Shown one piece after another: positions 42,925-51,015 of a stretch of DNA of 64,000 nucleotides. Under the pieces are notes generated by a model. It did not search any database. It saw nothing but the letters and a program-made list of their open reading frames with translations, and was not told the origin of the DNA. The stretch is from DATFVA01 sp963743325. GTDB lineage: Bacteria; Bacteroidota; Ignavibacteria; Ignavibacteriales; Ignavibacteriaceae. How positions within the stretch are numbered: position 1 is the first letter of the stretch; each line of letters starts with the position of its first letter. Where the stretch lies: the NCBI GenBank assembly GCA_963743325.1, contig CAVUOZ010000011.1, positions 248,001-312,000 of the forward strand. The letters run 5' to 3'. The position numbers and the translations under genes are program-made.

Positions 42925-43773
42925 TTATTTATCAGAATTCTTTATTTGGTTATCTAACTTTAATTTTTTGAAATCCTCAATAGACATTGCATTAATCCAG
43001 TAACTCTCAAAAGTATTTTTTAATGCTGCAGCAAAACCCGGATGATCTATTATTAGAGTAGTGAGTCCGGGTTTTAATGAAATCTTGTCATTAAGAGCCA
43101 GCATAGTAATAGTCTCATCACAGACAGCAAGTTTCATAGGCAGTTTTTTAATTATTCTGGCCTCCTCACCTAAACTCTGATAGTGCTCAATTAAATGTAT
43201 CAGATTATTAATTTCATCAGGATTCAGCTCATTATATTCGTAAATGCTCCTGGTACTCATCTTCTTTTTTCTCAGTACTTTTGATCCTTCTTTAATATTT
43301 TCCTCCAGAGAAACGGAATAAGGGGGCTTTGTAAATACAAGGAGCTCTTTTTTTAAGTTTTTTTCAATATTAAACCATCTTTCCCTTATTTGAGGCGGGT
43401 CATTTAATACTTCAATATAATCGAAGGATTCAATTTTATTTAATCCGATTTCGTGTAAAGAAGAAAGTTCTTTTTCCAGCAGTTCAGATGATTTTTTTTT
43501 CCTTTCAAGATCCTGTTCGTAGTTTTTAATTATATCTTTAAGAACAATTTTTGGACTTACGGCCTTATAAATTTTTTGTCCGTTCTTGTTGTTTTCATTG
43601 CATAATCCCTTATGTACAAGGTTCTGAAGGTGTTCATAAATCTTCGTCCTTGTTATAGTGGTTATTTTAGTCAGTTCCGGAGCGGTAAATTCTTTTTTTT
43701 GAAGCAGGGCTACATAAACTTCAGCTTCCCTTTTTGAAAGTCCGAATTCTTCGAGTTTTTCTTTTAATTCCAT
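42925..43773 (-). CDS. TrmB-family transcriptional regulator, paralogue 2
   Basis: 282 residues from the ATG at 43773 (MELKEKLEEFGLSKREAEVY); an in-frame start at 43830 would add 19 residues and cannot be excluded. Winged helix at residues 5-70 (FTAPELTKITTITRTKIYEHL), helical linker, and a C-terminal domain with FDYIEVLNDPPQIRERWFNI and ELLVFTKPPYSVSLEE. The last motif is identical to that of the regulator at 11247, so the two are clear paralogues. It lies between two T9SS propeller genes and points at the 40328-42652 gene, with a terminator separating it from the upstream one. Effector unknown. Confidence 0.87.
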   Translation of the reverse strand: MELKEKLEEFGLSKREAEVYVALLQKKEFTAPELTKITTITRTKIYEHLQNLVHKGLCNENNKNGQKIYKAVSPKIVLKDIIKNYEQDLERKKKSSELLEKELSSLHEIGLNKIESFDYIEVLNDPPQIRERWFNIEKNLKKELLVFTKPPYSVSLEENIKEGSKVLRKKKMSTRSIYEYNELNPDEINNLIHLIEHYQSLGEEARIIKKLPMKLAVCDETITMLALNDKISLKPGLTTLIIDHPGFAAALKNTFESYWINAMSIEDFKKLKLDNQIKNSDK

Positions 43774-43877
43774 AAAATATCTTTCTTGTCTCCCGGTAAG
43801 GGGATACATAAATTTAGTCACATTAATCATTTAATGCAACATACATTAAGATATTCTCTTTCCGGATTTTAGGTAGA

Positions 43878-43912
43878 AAAAGGTAGAGGGAAAGCAATGA
43901 ATGCTCTCCCTC
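43878..43912 (-). terminator. Terminator behind the 43961 propeller gene
   Basis: Minus strand reads GAGGGAGAGCA-TTCA-TTGCTTTCCCTC followed by TACCTTTTT. It separates the propeller gene from the downstream TrmB gene and shares the GCA…TGCTTTCCC core with other terminators in this zone. Confidence 0.8.
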
Positions 43913-43960
43913 TTATTAGACAGGATGTTTTATTATTATTTACTGTTAGGAAAATTTCCC

Positions 43961-45772
43961 TTATTTCAAAACAATCATCTTTTTAACCGATACATTATTT
44001 CCCGCTTCAATTCTATAATAATAAGCCCCGCTTGATAAGTCTGCCGCGTTAAATGTTACCTGATGGCTCCCTGCTTTGACTATCCCATCCACCAGACTTG
44101 CAACCTGCTGTCCAAGTGCATTATATACCTTCAGACTTACATACCCGTCCTTAGGGATGCTGTATTCAATCCGGGTTGAAGGGTTAAAAGGATTCGGATA
44201 GTTCTGACCAAGTGTAAATTCTTCCGGTAATGTTACACTGACTTCAATTTCACCTGAGTAGGATACTGAACCGTCAAAATCTATCTGCTTCAATCGATAT
44301 GAGTAGCTGCCTGAGGAAATATTATCATCTGTAAAAGAATATGATCTCGGTTCTGTTGTTGTTCCGAAACCCGCAGCATAGCCGATCTTCTCCCAATACT
44401 GATTCACTGCCTCCGTATTTTTAAGTCTCTCAATCTCGAATCCCTTATTATTTGTTTCAGTGCCTGTCTGCCAGTTAAGTCTTACAGAAGTATTCTGAAC
44501 GATCGCTGTAAATGAGGTGAGTTCAACAGGAACAATATTGAAGCCTATCCTTTTCTTATACACAACACTATGAAATCCGCCGGAACTTGTATAGCCGACA
44601 CTCCATATATCAATACTATCTGCACTCACACGCTGCCAATCAATGCTTCCCATTTCGCAACCGGTAGTTACCGCTTCTGTCCAGTTACTACCGCCGTCAG
44701 TAGATTCCCAGATCCCTCCCACGCCGCTGTTAACTTCTCCTCCTTGAGCGATCCCCATCTGAGAATCAAAAAAATAGACGACTCTGACAGGATAAGGAGT
44801 GCTCAGAATTCTGCCGCTCCAGGTAGTTCCTCCATCAGTAGTATGATGCACCCATCCTTCAACGGTAGGAGAAATACTTCCTCCGCCTGTCCATCCATGT
44901 AAATCATCCGGGAACGAAACACCCCCGTCGAAAACATTATCTATCGAATTTCTTCTTGCCCAGGACATTCCAAAATCTGTCGAATTACAAAAACTGATTC
45001 CCGTGATATAATATTTCCCATCCGTTCTCATAGTAAAATTACCGGCGAACCATCCCTGAGTTGGATCAGCTACAATTGGTGTCCAGTCGGTGGAGTCAGT
45101 TCCGCCATTCTCGGTAATGAATACAATACCGGATGAGAGGATACTTCCAACTGCTAATCCATGCAAAGAGTCGGCGAATCCCAAATCCATAAGCCAGTTA
45201 AACGGAGCCGGCGCAACAATAATATCATTTGTCCACGTTGCACCTCCGTCATAAGTCCAGCGCATTATACCATCGCCGGTAGTATTATTAAATCCGGCTA
45301 TTAAAACTTTTTGTGTAGTGAAAGTGTGCACACCGTACCAGTAATATGGAAATCCGAGGTTCAGTACTGTTGTCCAGCTAAGACCACCGTCCGTCGTTTT
45401 ATAAACAACTCCGAGTTCGGCAGACATATAACCAACGCTGGGATTTACAAAGGAAACCCCTTTTACCACGCCGCCTACTGTCTGCAGCTGGGTCCAGCCT
45501 GTCAACAGACTCTTATTTCGCACTGTTGAATTCAAAGCGGAAATATCAGTCATCATTTGATCGGAGGGTGACATTACAGGTATTGAAGTCATTGTACTCG
45601 GACCATTTTTAACCGTCACCCGGTTAAAATCATTGCTGGTTGATAATGACCAGTTAGTCTGCCCGCTAATGAATTGGAGAGGAATTATTAAGCTTAAAAA
45701 TATAATACTAAAAATCACTTTTATTTTTAAGCTATCATTATTTAAATAAGTGCATCTGTAATGATATTTCAT
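43961..45772 (-). CDS. Secreted seven-bladed propeller with T9SS sorting domain
   Basis: 603 residues. The N-terminal 40 residues hold a signal peptide (IFSIIFLSLIIPLQFISGQ), possibly starting internally because the first 18 residues are polar. After a spacer of about 60 residues come YCF48-like blades: YKTTDGGLSW, WTYDGGATW, TENGGTDSTDW, STDFGMSW, HTTDGGTTW and ESTDGGSNW, with a seventh lacking Trp (SVVYKKRIGFNI) before VPVELTSFTA. That equals one seven-bladed propeller. Linker module (TETNNKGFEIERL, YSYRLKQIDFDG) and a type A T9SS domain (NYPNPFNPST, SSGAYYYRI, KKMIVLK) follow. Predicted secreted; ligand unknown. Confidence 0.86.
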   Translation of the reverse strand: MKYHYRCTYLNNDSLKIKVIFSIIFLSLIIPLQFISGQTNWSLSTSNDFNRVTVKNGPSTMTSIPVMSPSDQMMTDISALNSTVRNKSLLTGWTQLQTVGGVVKGVSFVNPSVGYMSAELGVVYKTTDGGLSWTTVLNLGFPYYWYGVHTFTTQKVLIAGFNNTTGDGIMRWTYDGGATWTNDIIVAPAPFNWLMDLGFADSLHGLAVGSILSSGIVFITENGGTDSTDWTPIVADPTQGWFAGNFTMRTDGKYYITGISFCNSTDFGMSWARRNSIDNVFDGGVSFPDDLHGWTGGGSISPTVEGWVHHTTDGGTTWSGRILSTPYPVRVVYFFDSQMGIAQGGEVNSGVGGIWESTDGGSNWTEAVTTGCEMGSIDWQRVSADSIDIWSVGYTSSGGFHSVVYKKRIGFNIVPVELTSFTAIVQNTSVRLNWQTGTETNNKGFEIERLKNTEAVNQYWEKIGYAAGFGTTTEPRSYSFTDDNISSGSYSYRLKQIDFDGSVSYSGEIEVSVTLPEEFTLGQNYPNPFNPSTRIEYSIPKDGYVSLKVYNALGQQVASLVDGIVKAGSHQVTFNAADLSSGAYYYRIEAGNNVSVKKMIVLK

Positions 45773-45998
45773 GATGGTCCTCCGTATTTAATTATTTTCT
45801 GCCCTAATTAGATGAATTTTTGAATTATTACCAATTAAATTCATCACTGTCATTGACACAAATTCAGTTGAACTGCGATATTTAAAGCAAACTTATATAA
45901 AATTGAGTATTAAAACACATAAAGCAGGTTGGATTTGTTTTCCTTTACAAGGAAATTAAAGAGAGGATATATGGATCAGTTTATCCGATTTTTATTAT

Positions 45999-47123
45999 TT
46001 AAAAATCTGCGTAGAATATAAATCCGATTCTTGTTGCTCTTCCAAAATTACCATCTTTATTAATTCTTCTGCCCTGGGAAAATTCCAATCCCAGCCTGAC
46101 ACCCAGCAAAGCATTCCAGAAAATATTTCCTGAATAGTACCAGCTCTGGCTGAATGCATCCGGAGGTTCATAATCTTTATTTATTATACCTACCATCCCG
46201 ACAGTAAATGCGGATGACATATCAGATCTCCATTTATGCGAATATGATCCAAGTAATCCGAAAGCTTTTGTAGCTTCAAATGATTGAGTACCGGGATTGT
46301 AGACCAAATCCAGTCCTTTCCCAGTTAAAGCTGTTATGAACCTGGATATTGCTTTGCCGAAAACTCCCTGGAACTGAAATTTATTTTCTGTATCCAGATC
46401 GTATACACCAGCTAACAATAAACCGAAACCAAAAATTTGATCTATTGATGTGGGAGAATTTTTAACAGTTATTCCTCGTACAATTCCACAAAAACTTAAA
46501 TAACCTTCTGCATAACTATGTATTAATTTCCCGGCTACATCCGGCAAAAACTGTGAAGGAATGCTTTCGCTTAACGAATCCGGAAGACCAACATCCGGAT
46601 CGGGAGATTCCAGGGAAACGATATACTGAAATTTATTTTTCCAGATCATATTAGCATATCTGATCCTGACAGTTCTCAATTGAACTGAACTGTTAGGGCC
46701 GTCTATATCAACAGTCTGTGGAACAGAATTAACATCTGTAAATGTCGACCATGTCTGCCCGATGATAAAATTTCCGGTTTCCACGTACGCGTGTCTTAAT
46801 CTCAATCCATTTTCAGGACCCAGAAAATCTGTTTCAATCTTAATCCTGAAATTTTTCAGAAGACCGGTTCTCGTAACTTCTAACCCCAATCTTGATTGAA
46901 ACGGAGCCATATAAAATCTTGCCTGGTTTGTTGATTCTTCACCAACGGGAATATCATAAGTGGAAAAACTATTTGCATTTGTAATCCCGTTCAGATCATA
47001 TGCACCTGCAAGACGCATTGAGCCATATATTCTAATTTCTGCCCATTTACCAAGATTTGTTATTATAAAACCGGCATTGTTTGGAGACATCCTGCGGATG
47101 CACTTCCACTTTAATAGAATCAA
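45999..47123 (-). CDS. Porin-like outer membrane protein, main part (frameshifted)
   Basis: 374-residue frame encoding a beta-barrel: GKWAEIRIYGSMRLAGAYDLNG, RFYMAPFQSRLGLEVT, KIETDFLG, LRLRHAYVETGNFIIGQTWSTF, and a C-terminal FIFYADF ending in Phe. The pattern resembles DcaP-type/trimeric porins. The first dozen residues of this frame are not native: the signal peptide is in another frame (47047-47247), and reading on with one base skipped around 47087-47097 gives …KVEVHPQ-MSPNNAGFIITN. Function would be passive uptake of small solutes through the outer membrane. Not obviously linked to its neighbours. Confidence 0.75.
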   Translation of the reverse strand: MILLKWKCIRRMSPNNAGFIITNLGKWAEIRIYGSMRLAGAYDLNGITNANSFSTYDIPVGEESTNQARFYMAPFQSRLGLEVTRTGLLKNFRIKIETDFLGPENGLRLRHAYVETGNFIIGQTWSTFTDVNSVPQTVDIDGPNSSVQLRTVRIRYANMIWKNKFQYIVSLESPDPDVGLPDSLSESIPSQFLPDVAGKLIHSYAEGYLSFCGIVRGITVKNSPTSIDQIFGFGLLLAGVYDLDTENKFQFQGVFGKAISRFITALTGKGLDLVYNPGTQSFEATKAFGLLGSYSHKWRSDMSSAFTVGMVGIINKDYEPPDAFSQSWYYSGNIFWNALLGVRLGLEFSQGRRINKDGNFGRATRIGFIFYADF

Positions 47124-47247
47124 TAGTCGAGGTACTGTCAGTAGCTATTGAATCTGTTTGCGGGTATATCAGAACTGAATAAATAGGCAAAACTATAACC
47201 AGATAAATTATTTGTCTTATATTATTTTGAATCGTATTTATCAGCAT
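47047..47247 (-). CDS. N-terminal signal-peptide part of the frameshifted porin
   Basis: 66-residue frame with a hydrophobic leader (IIYLVIVLPIYSVLIYPQ) and a Ser/Thr/Asp linker (DSIATDSTSTIDSIKVEVHP). It ends out of frame at 47047. Only the part down to about 47097 belongs to the porin; after that, the sense reading moves by one base into the 45999-47123 frame. Confidence 0.65.
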   Translation of the reverse strand: MLINTIQNNIRQIIYLVIVLPIYSVLIYPQTDSIATDSTSTIDSIKVEVHPQDVSKQCRFYNNKSW

Positions 47248-47510
47248 AAGGTGAGACTGGTATAAATTAATATTTAGATGAAATTATATTCCGCCAAAAT
47301 AAATGAGGATTCAAAAAAATAATAATTTTGATAGATTAAATATAAAAGGAGTCAGGAAAATAAAAAAGCAGGAGCCTTCAAAAAGAGACATTCTTTTACC
47401 ATAATTCATTCCTGTTCAAAATGATCGATCATTAGGCCGATTGTTTAAATATTCATCGGTAGAGCTAAGAAAGTAATATGTATTCGGGTACAATGTGAGA
47501 AGAGCTCAGA

Positions 47511-47544
47511 GCGTATCTGAAGTGTATGTGAAGCGTATGTGAAG
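47511..47544 (+). repeat. 34-bp element of three 11-bp units, second copy
   Basis: CGTATCTGAAG, TGTATGTGAAG, CGTATGTGAAG: three units with exact 11-bp spacing, the same length and core as the element at 3668-3701. It lies in the 577-bp gap upstream of the porin gene. Helical phasing suggests protein binding on one face of the DNA; this is inference. Confidence 0.6.
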
Positions 47545-47583
47545 ATTCAAAATGAACAAAGAACTGACTCTGTGTTTGTGAAA

Positions 47584-47722
47584 ATGTATGATGGGAAATT
47601 AAGTGGTGCAGGTATCCGTTTTATTCAAATTAAAAGCAAAAAATATTGGAGTCTGTCCCGCCTGGCATATCGGAGCAGGTGAACCGGCCTGGCTATTCTG
47701 TGATGAAATATTGATCGAATGA
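47584..47722 (+). pseudogene. Remnant of a glycosidase-like C terminus
   Basis: A degenerate + strand stretch ends VCPAWHIGAGEPAWLFCDEI then a stop. This closely resembles, from memory, the discoidin-like C-terminal end of Bacteroidota beta-N-acetylhexosaminidases (CPxWHxGAGxxAWLFxDEI). The upstream part (GAGIRFIQIKSKKYW) is in a different frame, so at least one indel is present and the rest of the gene is missing. The remaining gap (47248-47510) shows no gene. Confidence 0.4.
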
Positions 47723-47770
47723 AATTGGAGATTTATTCTGCTCCTTTTTCATAAAACATAATTTTAATAC

Positions 47771-47800
47771 AAAAAGGGAAAGCATTTCTACCTTCCCTTT
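47771..47800 (-). terminator. Terminator behind the 47825 cargo gene
   Basis: Minus strand reads AAAGGGAAGG-TAGAAATG-CTTTCCCTTTTT, a G/C stem with a U-tract, 25 bases after the stop codon. Confidence 0.8.
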
Positions 47801-47824
47801 CTGGCATCCTGATAATCTCTGTAC

Positions 47825-48325
47825 TTATTTCATCAACAGCATTTTCTTTACTAATACTCTACTGGCCGATTCTATCCTGTAATAATATACTCCGCTTGAA
47901 AGTTCATGTCCGTCAAATGTTATTTGATGTCTTCCGGCTTTTTCAAATCCCTTAAGCAATGTGACAACCTGCTGCCCTAGTGGATTATAAACTTTCAAAG
48001 TTATAAATCCGTCTTCAGGAATAGTAAATTCAATTTGTGTAGCGGGATTAAATGGATTAGGGTAATTCTGATTTAATGAAAACGCTAAAGGAACACATAC
48101 ATTAACTTCTATTGCATCGAAATATTTAAATGAGCCGTCAAAATCAATCTGCTTCAACCTGTAACTATAGGTACCGGTTGAAAGATCATTATCGGTAAAC
48201 GAATAAGTTTTTGATTCTGTAGTAGTTCCAAAACCTTCAACATATCCTATTTTCTCCCACTGACCGGTTTCCCCTCCCGGGAGTGGATTCAGGAAGGGAA
48301 TTTTTTCGCTCAATCTGAAATCCAC
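47825..48325 (-). CDS. T9SS sorting-domain part of a frameshifted propeller gene
   Basis: 166-residue frame holding the second half of the linker module (GQWEKIGYVEGFGTTTESKTYSF, YSYRLKQIDFDG) and a complete type A T9SS domain (NYPNPFNPAT, SSGVYYYRI, KKMLLMK). Its nominal start is not real: the upstream coding sequence is in the 48237-50186 frame, and skipping one base between about 48245 and 48300 joins GFQIERKNSLPES to ETGQWEKIG. Without the join the propeller would lack its secretion signal. Confidence 0.85.
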   Translation of the reverse strand: MDFRLSEKIPFLNPLPGGETGQWEKIGYVEGFGTTTESKTYSFTDNDLSTGTYSYRLKQIDFDGSFKYFDAIEVNVCVPLAFSLNQNYPNPFNPATQIEFTIPEDGFITLKVYNPLGQQVVTLLKGFEKAGRHQITFDGHELSSGVYYYRIESASRVLVKKMLLMK

Positions 48326-50186
48326 GGTTATTAGTTTCTGTTGAAGTGGTCCATCTCAATTCAACAGAGCCGTTTAATTCAATTGCAGTAAATGAAACAA
48401 GTTCAACCGGAATCAGCCCTGACAAGAGACTACTCCATACACTCCCGCCAAATGTACCGGCAAAGATATCTGTTGAGCTGACAGCAAATGATCTTACGTT
48501 CAAATTTATAAGTCCCTCATTAACTTCGACCCAGTTTGCACCATCATCCGTTGTAAGGAAAACACCGCCGCCGCCTGTTCCGGCAAAGAGAGCATCGCCA
48601 CTCACTGCAAGTGAATAGATACTGTTATTTGTTATCCCATTATTGACCCCGTTCCAATTAGTCCCGTAATCTGTTGTAATAAAAACACCGCCATAACCTC
48701 CGGCAAAGACATTGGTACCGCTAAAGACTATTGAATAAATATAGGAACTATTAAGACCCGTGTTAGCAGCCGTCCAGTTTGCACCATTATCGGTTGAGAG
48801 GAAAATACCGCCTCCATCTGTTCCTGCAAAAAGATAAGTACCGTCAGTGGCTAGAGATGCAACATATGGAGTTGTTAATCCGGAATTCACGGCTGTCCAG
48901 TTTGAACCATCGTCTGTCGAAAGATATACACCATTACCGTCGGTCCCTGCGAATATATTGGTACCATCGACAGCTAAAGCTCTTATTACGTTATTAGTAA
49001 GTCCTGTATTAGCCTCTGTCCAGTTGGCTCCATTATCCGTTGAACGAAATACTCCGCCTCCCCAGGTACCTGCAAACAGGGTGCTTTCAATGACAGCAAG
49101 AGACCAGACATTCACATTTGTTAAGCCTGAGTTTATCCCTGTCCAGCTGATTCCATTGTCCGTGGAAACAAATACACCGCAAATTGTTCCTGCGTATAAA
49201 TTCATTCCATTCAAAATCTGGCACCTTACATCGGAGTTCGTTATACCGGTATTTACAGCATTCCAGTCTGTTCCGTTATTGTCGGAAAGAAATACACCGC
49301 CTCCATAAGTACCCGCATAAACGTTTGCACCATTCACGGCAAAAGACCAGACATCTTTAATCGTTAAACCCGCATTAACCTCCGTCCAGTTCGCACCATT
49401 GTCGGTTGAAAGAAATATTCCACCCAAAAAAGTACCGGCAAAAAGCTTTGTTCCGTCAATTATTAATGCCTGGATGCTCGTGTTTGTCAGTCCGGAGTTA
49501 ACCTCAGTCCAGCTATCTCCATAATCCGTGGACAAATAGACTCCACCAGTAGTACCCGCAAAAAGATTTGTTCCGCTCACTGCAAATGCTTTAATATAAG
49601 TACTATTCAGACCATTATTTACCTGGACCCAGTTTGCCCCATTATTAGTAGATCTGTAGACACCTCCCTGGAACGTACCGGCAAATATATCGTTCCCGAT
49701 AATCGCAAAAGCGTAAACATCCGGATAAGATATTCCGGAATTGACCGCCGTCCAGTTTGCCCCATTATCAGTTGATAGAAATATACCCCCTCCTGTTGTT
49801 CCGGCAAAAAGATTCGAACCACTTGCTGCAAGTGCCCAGACATAAGGATATGACAATCCATTATTGACTTCTATCCAGCTTATTCCATTATCTGTAGAAC
49901 GAAACACCCCGCTTCCTTCCGTGCCTGCAAAGAGATTTGAACCATTAATAGCAAGAGACCAGATTTTCAGGTTTGTTAGCCCTGAATTAATCGAAGTCCA
50001 GTTCACTCCATTATTGGAGGAAACGAATACACCACTGCCATAAGTTCCCGCAAACAGATTGCCTTCACTGGAAGTCATACAATATATATAACCTCCGCCA
50101 GGACCACCGGTTTGTGCCCATTGTCCGTTGCTGTTTGTAAATTGAATGAAAAACAATCCCAAGATCAGTAAAACTAGATTTTTCAT
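48237..50186 (-). CDS. Secreted Asp-box beta-propeller, N-terminal part (frameshifted)
   Basis: 649-residue frame. Signal peptide 1-22 (…FTNSNGQ), then thirteen repeats of about 41 residues (NLFAGTxGGGVFLSTDNGANW) and a fourteenth lacking the Asp-box Trp (FGGSVWSSLLSG) before IPVELVSFTA. The linker module begins (STETNNRGFQIERKN) and the frame is then lost. The repeats are strongly similar to those of the 40328-42652 protein and the blade number is the same (14), consistent with two seven-bladed propellers. A small secreted-protein gene lies 43 bases upstream on the same strand. Confidence 0.86.
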   Translation of the reverse strand: MKNLVLLILGLFFIQFTNSNGQWAQTGGPGGGYIYCMTSSEGNLFAGTYGSGVFVSSNNGVNWTSINSGLTNLKIWSLAINGSNLFAGTEGSGVFRSTDNGISWIEVNNGLSYPYVWALAASGSNLFAGTTGGGIFLSTDNGANWTAVNSGISYPDVYAFAIIGNDIFAGTFQGGVYRSTNNGANWVQVNNGLNSTYIKAFAVSGTNLFAGTTGGVYLSTDYGDSWTEVNSGLTNTSIQALIIDGTKLFAGTFLGGIFLSTDNGANWTEVNAGLTIKDVWSFAVNGANVYAGTYGGGVFLSDNNGTDWNAVNTGITNSDVRCQILNGMNLYAGTICGVFVSTDNGISWTGINSGLTNVNVWSLAVIESTLFAGTWGGGVFRSTDNGANWTEANTGLTNNVIRALAVDGTNIFAGTDGNGVYLSTDDGSNWTAVNSGLTTPYVASLATDGTYLFAGTDGGGIFLSTDNGANWTAANTGLNSSYIYSIVFSGTNVFAGGYGGVFITTDYGTNWNGVNNGITNNSIYSLAVSGDALFAGTGGGGVFLTTDDGANWVEVNEGLINLNVRSFAVSSTDIFAGTFGGSVWSSLLSGLIPVELVSFTAIELNGSVELRWTTSTETNNRGFQIERKNSLPESTPGRGNRSVGENRIC

Positions 50187-50229
50187 ATAAACTTCTCTTT
50201 CAATGTTTTCAGATAATGAATTACAATTT

Positions 50230-50463
50230 TTAATTTATTCCAATTTGTCGGTTAATAACCATTAAGGATGCACTGAGTCCTTCAAAAGAATAACCTGTTA
50301 AATAAATAGCTTCTGATAATTCAATGGGGATGGAATTATTTCTAAGATATGAGCATACATCGGAATGACATATTGTCTCAGTCCTGGTTATATAAAATGA
50401 TTGGCTCTGCATTTCAGGAAGGAGAAATAAAAGAAAAGCGGTCAGTGACAATACTTTTTTCAT
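50230..50463 (-). CDS. Small secreted protein of unknown function
   Basis: 77 residues: signal peptide 1-20 (MKKVLSLTAFLLFLLPEMQS) and a mature peptide of about 55 residues with two Cys (TICHSDVC) that could form a disulfide. No family recognised. GGGGATCA precedes the ATG. It lies 43 bases upstream of the 14-blade propeller gene on the same strand and may be co-transcribed with it. Confidence 0.55.
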   Translation of the reverse strand: MKKVLSLTAFLLFLLPEMQSQSFYITRTETICHSDVCSYLRNNSIPIELSEAIYLTGYSFEGLSASLMVINRQIGIN

Positions 50464-50672
50464 TTGATCCCCACACTATCAATTGTAAATCCGTATGGCG
50501 CCTTAAATAAAGTGCTCCTGGAGTTACACTTTAAAATTGCTCACAAACCATTTAAATGTCAAGAATTAAAAGGGAGGTGTGCGAAAAATTAAATCGGGTC
50601 AGATTCCTTTAAAACATTTTATTATTTGAGGTCGAAAATCCAAATGTCATTTTCTATAAAATGACTCAGTTT

Positions 50673-50795
50673 AAAAAAGGGAAAGCATCTCTGCATTCCA
50701 TCTCCGATATCCAGTTAATCCATCTAATTAATTTAGAGCCAGCATTTTTTTGACCAGAACTTTATTTCATCACCTGACAGCACAAAACCTCAATT
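50673..50795 (-). pseudogene. Remnant of a T9SS cargo C terminus with its terminator
   Basis: Minus strand encodes SGDE then, after a one-base shift, KVLVKKMLALN and stop, the typical last residues of a T9SS sorting domain. About 30 bases further on is a hairpin (GGAATGCAGAGATGCTTTCC with TTTTTT) of the terminator type found behind intact cargo genes. Nothing upstream is left of the gene. The remaining 50464-51015 gap shows no other feature. Confidence 0.6.
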
Positions 50796-51015
50796 AATCA
50801 GGTCAATGGTTTTAATTCCTTCTACTATGAGAGGGCAAGAGTTTTAGTACTCTCACATAACCCAGGGAGAGTACTCTCCCCATTCTTCTCAAAGCACTTC
50901 CAATTGAACTTCAGTATTGAGAAAATAAAAAAGCGTTTTTCAGTTGTACGCATTTTTTTACAAAAGTTAATTACGATTCCATTATTTTAAGATTCAGGAA
51001 AAGGAAAGATTAATA

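Noticed and set aside
47511..47544. Possible CRISPR-like array
   Set aside because: Units are 11 bp with no spacers, and no cas genes are present; the window contains no CRISPR array.
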